A stretch of DNA of 64,000 nt from Collinsella sp. TF06-26 (lineage in GTDB: Bacteria; Actinomycetota; Coriobacteriia; Coriobacteriales; Coriobacteriaceae), in contig NZ_NKXR01000013.1 in the NCBI RefSeq assembly GCF_002232035.1, positions 1 through 64,000 of the forward strand, in the 5' to 3' direction. Made by a program: the position numbers and the translations under genes. The first letter of the stretch is position 1; each line of letters begins with the position of its first letter. The notes beneath the pieces are model-generated. The model did not search any database. It saw nothing but the letters and a program-made list of their open reading frames with translations, and had not been told where the DNA came from. Positions 60,417 to 64,000 of this stretch are shown here, piece after piece.

Positions 60417-60444
60417 AAAACGCTTCATTAAGTTGAAGCGTTTT
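60417..60444. terminator. Hairpin upstream of adhE, possible bidirectional terminator
   Basis: Perfect 11-bp arms AAAACGCTTCA (60417-60427)/TGAAGCGTTTT (60434-60444). A/T runs on both sides fit a bidirectional terminator; it could instead be an operator for adhE. No convincing sigma-70 promoter is visible in 60445-60537. Confidence 0.5.
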
Positions 60445-60537
60445 AGTGTGCCTTTTACGGGAATCTTACCGTTCGCCGAATAATTTCTTGCTATCATGCA
60501 AGGCGTAGGGTAAATCTCCGATCGCAAGGAGACACAA

Positions 60538-63186
60538 ATGGTGAAAAAGTCACCGGAAAACACTACTCCCGCAATTGTGGACAACGTAGAGGCGCTTGAG
60601 GCTAAGCTCGCTCAGATGCGAGAGGCCCAGGCGCTTTTTGCTACGTACACGCAGGAGCAGGTCGACAAGATCTTCTACGAGGCCGCCATGGCCGCCAACA
60701 AGGCTCGTATCCCGTTGGCAAAGATGGCCATCGAGGAGACCGGCCGCGGCGTTCTTGAGGACAAGGTCATCAAGAACCACTATGCCGCAGAGTACATCTA
60801 CAACGCTTACAAGAACACCAAGACCTGTGGTGTCCTGGAGCGCGACGAGGCCTACGGCATCACCAAGATCGCCGAGCCCATCGGTATCGTGGGCGCCGTC
60901 ATCCCGACGACCAACCCCACCTCCACCGCGATCTTCAAGACGCTGATCAGCCTGAAGACCCGCAACGGCATCATCATCTCCCCGCACCCGGCAGCCGCCA
61001 AGTGCACCATCGCTGCCGCCAAGCTCGTGCTTGACGCCGCCGTCAAGGCCGGCGCCCCCGAGGGCATCATCGGCTGGGTCGATGTCCCCTCCATCGAGCT
61101 GACCAACATGGTCATGCGCGACGTCGACATCATCCTCGCCACAGGTGGCCCGGGCATGGTCAAGGCCGCTTACTCCTCGGGCAAGCCCGCCCTTGGCGTC
61201 GGCGCCGGCAACACCCCGGTCATCATCGACGACACCGCCGACGTGCTGCTCGCCGTCAACTCCATCATCCACTCCAAGACCTTCGACAACGGCATGATCT
61301 GCGCTTCCGAGCAGTCCGTGACCGTCATCGACAGCATCTATGACCAGGTCAAGGCCGAGTTCCAGAAGCGCGGCTGCTACTTCGTCAAGCAGGGTGCCGA
61401 GATGGAGGCCCTGCGTGCCGCCATGTTCAAGAACGGCGCTCTCGACCACCGCATCCCCGGCATGGCTGCCGCCAAGATCGCCGAGCTCGCCGGCATCGAG
61501 GTTCCCGCCAAGACCAAGATCCTGATCGCCGAGGTCACCTCCACCGACCCCGCCAAGGAGGAGTTCTCCCACGAGAAGCTCTCCCCGGTCCTGGCCATGT
61601 ACCACGCCAAGGACTTCCAGGAGGCCGTCGACAAGGCCGAGCACCTGGTGCTCGCCGGTGGCCCGGGCCACACCGCCTCTCTGTACGTGCACCCCGCCCA
61701 GGCCGAGAAGATCAGCCTGTTCGAGCACGTCATGAAGGCCTGCCGTATCGTCATCAACACCCCGTCTTCGCACGGCGGCATCGGTGACCTGTACAACTTT
61801 GGCATGAAGCCGTCTCTGACCCTGGGCTGCGGCTCCTGGGGCGGCAACTCCGTCTCCGAGAACGTTGGGGTGAAGCACTTGATCAACGTTAAGACTGTGG
61901 CCGAGCGCCGTGAGAACATGCTGTGGTTCCGCGCTCCCGAGAAGGTCTACTTCAAGAAGGGCTCCACGCCCGTCGCCCTCGACGAGCTGGGCAACGTCAT
62001 GGGCAAGAAACGCGCCTTCATCGTCACCGACCAGTTCCTCTTCAAGAATGGCAACACCCGCGCCATCGAGGCCAAGCTCGACGAGATGGGCATCGCCCAC
62101 GACTGCTTCTACGACGTCGAGCCCGATCCGTCGCTGCAGTGCGCACGTCGTGGTGCCAAGCAGATGGCTCTCTTTGAGCCGGACGTCATCATCGCCGTCG
62201 GCGGTGGCTCCGCTATGGACGCCGGCAAGATCATGTGGATGATGTACGAGCACCCCGAGTGCAAGTTTGAGGACATGGCCATGGACTTCATGGACATCCG
62301 CAAGCGTATCTTCACCTTCCCCGAGATGGGCAAGAAGGCCTACTTCGTCGCCGTCCCGACCTCCTCGGGTACCGGCTCCGAGTGCACGCCGTTCGCCATC
62401 ATCACCGACAAGGAGACCGGCATCAAGTGGCCGCTCGCCGACTACGCGCTGCTCCCCAACATGGCTATCGTCGACGCCGACAACTGCATGACCGCCCCGC
62501 GCGGCCTGACCGCTGCCTCCGGCATCGACGTCATGACCCACGCCATCGAGTCCTACGTCTCCATCATGGCTTCCGACTACACCAAGGGCCTTTCCGAGCG
62601 CGCTGCTAAGCTCGTCTTTGAGAACCTGCCCTCCAGCTTCACGAACGGCGCCAAGGACCCGCATGCCCGCGAGGAGATGCACAACGCCTCCTGCATGGCC
62701 GGTATGGCCTTCGCCAACGCCTTCCTGGGCCTCAACCACTCCATGGCCCACAAGCTCGGCGCATTCCATCACCTGCCCCACGGCCTCGCAAACGCCGTCA
62801 TCCTGACCCGCGTCATGCGCTACAACGCCGCCGAGGCTCCCGTCAAGATGGGTACCTTCTCCCAGTATCCTTACCCCAACGCGCTGCACAACTACGCCGA
62901 GATGGCCAAGTACTGCGGTATCGAGGGCAAGGACGACAAGGAGGTCTTCGAGAACTTCATCACGAAGCTCGAGGAGCTCAAGGACTTCATCGGCGTCAAG
63001 AAGACCATCGCCGACTACGGTGTTGACGAGCAGTACTTCCTCGACACCCTCGACGAGATGACCGAGCAGGCATTCAACGACCAGTGCACCGGCGCTAACC
63101 CGCGCTACCCGCTCATGAGCGAGATCAAGGAGCTCTACCTGGACGCCTACTACGGCCGCGAGCCTCAGGACTACGCCGTCTGCTAG
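60538..63186 (+). CDS. adhE: Bifunctional acetaldehyde-CoA/alcohol dehydrogenase
   Basis: Converts acetyl-CoA to ethanol with two NADH, recycling NAD in fermentation, and forms spirosomes. The 882-residue protein has an N-terminal ALDH domain with catalytic Cys255 (NGMICASEQS), then an NAD-binding linker and a C-terminal iron ADH domain (VGGGSAMDAGKIMW, SSGTGSECTPFA, LNHSMAHKLGAFHHLPHG iron ligands). AAGGAG precedes the ATG. Its codon choice is strongly biased to C/G-ending codons, a sign of very high expression. Confidence 0.97.
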   Translation: MVKKSPENTTPAIVDNVEALEAKLAQMREAQALFATYTQEQVDKIFYEAAMAANKARIPLAKMAIEETGRGVLEDKVIKNHYAAEYIYNAYKNTKTCGVLERDEAYGITKIAEPIGIVGAVIPTTNPTSTAIFKTLISLKTRNGIIISPHPAAAKCTIAAAKLVLDAAVKAGAPEGIIGWVDVPSIELTNMVMRDVDIILATGGPGMVKAAYSSGKPALGVGAGNTPVIIDDTADVLLAVNSIIHSKTFDNGMICASEQSVTVIDSIYDQVKAEFQKRGCYFVKQGAEMEALRAAMFKNGALDHRIPGMAAAKIAELAGIEVPAKTKILIAEVTSTDPAKEEFSHEKLSPVLAMYHAKDFQEAVDKAEHLVLAGGPGHTASLYVHPAQAEKISLFEHVMKACRIVINTPSSHGGIGDLYNFGMKPSLTLGCGSWGGNSVSENVGVKHLINVKTVAERRENMLWFRAPEKVYFKKGSTPVALDELGNVMGKKRAFIVTDQFLFKNGNTRAIEAKLDEMGIAHDCFYDVEPDPSLQCARRGAKQMALFEPDVIIAVGGGSAMDAGKIMWMMYEHPECKFEDMAMDFMDIRKRIFTFPEMGKKAYFVAVPTSSGTGSECTPFAIITDKETGIKWPLADYALLPNMAIVDADNCMTAPRGLTAASGIDVMTHAIESYVSIMASDYTKGLSERAAKLVFENLPSSFTNGAKDPHAREEMHNASCMAGMAFANAFLGLNHSMAHKLGAFHHLPHGLANAVILTRVMRYNAAEAPVKMGTFSQYPYPNALHNYAEMAKYCGIEGKDDKEVFENFITKLEELKDFIGVKKTIADYGVDEQYFLDTLDEMTEQAFNDQCTGANPRYPLMSEIKELYLDAYYGREPQDYAVC

Positions 63187-63203
63187 TTTTAGCACGGTTT
63201 TTA

Positions 63204-63242
63204 ACGGCGGGAGTGCACGGGTGTTTCACACACCCCCGCCGT
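63204..63242 (+). other. Hairpin between adhE and the APH-like gene
   Basis: ACGGCGGG (63204-63211) pairs with CCCGCCGT (63235-63242), with inner GGGTGT/ACACCC. No T-run follows, so it may be a processing or stability element rather than a terminator. Confidence 0.5.
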
Positions 63243-63274
63243 CGCTTCTATCGCATCGTTGAAAGGATGCAACC

Positions 63275-64000
63275 ATGCTGCTACCCGATTCCAAGACCGA
63301 GCTCGTCCGCCGTGGCAACAAGGTCGTTTACGACCTGGGCGACAAGATCGTCAAGGTCTTTAACGAGACCAAGCCCGTCTCTGACGTGTTCAACGAGGCT
63401 TTGAATCTTGCCCGCATCAATGAGTGCGGCATCCGCAGCCCCAAGGCTCTCGAGGTTTCCCAGCTCGAGAACGCCAACGGCTGGGCGCTCGTGACCGAGA
63501 AGGTTCCGGGCACCACCCTTGCCGAGAAGATGACTGCCGAGCCCCAGCGCTTTGGTGAGTACCTCGAGATGTTCGTCGACCTCCAGATCGAGATCCACGG
63601 CTACACCTCCCCGCTGCTCAACCGTCAGCGCGACAAGTTCGCCCGCATGATCGACAGCCTTGATCAGCTCAATGCCACCACGCGCTACAACCTTCAGGAG
63701 CGTCTGGACGGCATGACCAAGGAGTTCAAGGTCTGCCACGGCGATTTCAACCCCTCCAACGTCATCGTCGGCGACGACGGCCAGCTCTATGTGTGCGACT
63801 GGGCACACGCCACCCAGGGCTCCCCTGCTGCCGACGTTGCCACCACCTACCTGCTCTTTGCCCTCAACAGCAAGGATCAGGCCGAGGCATACCTGGAGCT
63901 CTACTGCGACCGCGCCGACATGCCCATGCAGGTCGTGCGTCAGTGGACGAGCATCGTAGCCGCTTCCGAGCTCGCTCGTAAGCGCAACGTGAACGATGAG
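63275..64000 (+). CDS. APH/choline kinase-fold phosphotransferase (3' end cut by window edge)
   Basis: The frame is open for 242 codons to the right edge. It has the kinase-like core CHGDFNPSNVIV (catalytic loop, near residue 152) and CDWAHA (metal-binding Asp, near 170), as in aminoglycoside phosphotransferase and choline/fructosamine kinases. GAAAGG lies before the ATG at 63275. The substrate is unknown. Together with adhE it may be co-transcribed. Confidence 0.8.
   Translation, partial: MLLPDSKTELVRRGNKVVYDLGDKIVKVFNETKPVSDVFNEALNLARINECGIRSPKALEVSQLENANGWALVTEKVPGTTLAEKMTAEPQRFGEYLEMFVDLQIEIHGYTSPLLNRQRDKFARMIDSLDQLNATTRYNLQERLDGMTKEFKVCHGDFNPSNVIVGDDGQLYVCDWAHATQGSPAADVATTYLLFALNSKDQAEAYLELYCDRADMPMQVVRQWTSIVAASELARKRNVNDE

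Noticed and set aside
60417-60444. Rex operator controlling adhE
   Set aside because: The arms (AAAACGCTTCA) do not resemble the Rex consensus TTGTGAA-N4-TTCACAA.
60550-63195. Open frame of about 880 codons on the strand opposite adhE
   Set aside because: It mirrors adhE exactly and has repetitive Val/Leu/Gly/Asp composition. It arises because C/G-ending codons remove stops in one antisense frame.

Overview
The window looks like a chromosomal core segment of a Coriobacteriia member, most likely Collinsella or a close relative. This is inferred from moderately high G+C, an actinobacterial IHF (mihF), an FHA-MerR (GarA/FtsR-like) pair, a fermentative AdhE, and gene orders shared with other Actinobacteria. 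I found no rRNA or tRNA genes, no CRISPR array, no prophage and no intact insertion sequence. Roughly 62 genes are supported, most of them on the minus strand in long, tightly packed operons.

Layout. 1-1.9 kb: the end of a very G+C-rich lantibiotic-protection ABC transporter operon. 2.2-6.1 kb (+): a PgsA-like enzyme, a GarA/OdhI-like FHA protein, an FtsR-like MerR regulator, apt and an NlpC/P60 hydrolase. 6.2-10.3 kb: DegV, a DUF1836 regulator, trxB and a GT28-type glycosyltransferase. 10.7-13.6 kb: an SOS node with a LysM/YneA-like protein, nrdR and dut diverging from lexA plus a membrane acyltransferase. 13.6-17.2 kb: hflX, miaA, miaB. 17.2-20.3 kb: spoVS, a GHKL ATPase and rny. 20.5-31.7 kb: rnj-ftsK-rodZ-yajQ-rimO-pgsA-cinA followed by recA-recX. 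32.3-35.0 kb: pnp and rpsO. 35.1-52.6 kb: recO, era, dgkA, ybeY, phoH, mtaB, two dnaJ-type genes, hemW, dus, lepA, rpsT, holA, comEC, comEA, thiI. 52.6-59.5 kb: rpoZ-gmk-mihF and a pyrRBCKDF operon with an attenuator-like leader. 59.8-64 kb (+): rpmB, a remnant of a REP-associated transposase, adhE and the start of an APH-fold kinase.

Themes. RNA turnover and translation (rny, rnj, pnp, ybeY, era, hflX, lepA, tRNA modification), DNA repair and SOS (lexA, recA, recX, recO, with LexA boxes), natural transformation (comEA, comEC, cinA, recA) and pyrimidine synthesis dominate.

The most unusual signals are non-coding. Two families of roughly 100-130-nt palindromic elements each occur as an inverted pair (10334-10701 and 31866-32259). 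Within each family the core is conserved while the long hairpin arms differ between copies but still pair. In the second family an inner stem shows three compensatory base-pair changes. A second signal is an 11-bp-phased direct repeat (TTTGGTCAG-type) upstream of both recA and comEA, which could mark a competence regulon.
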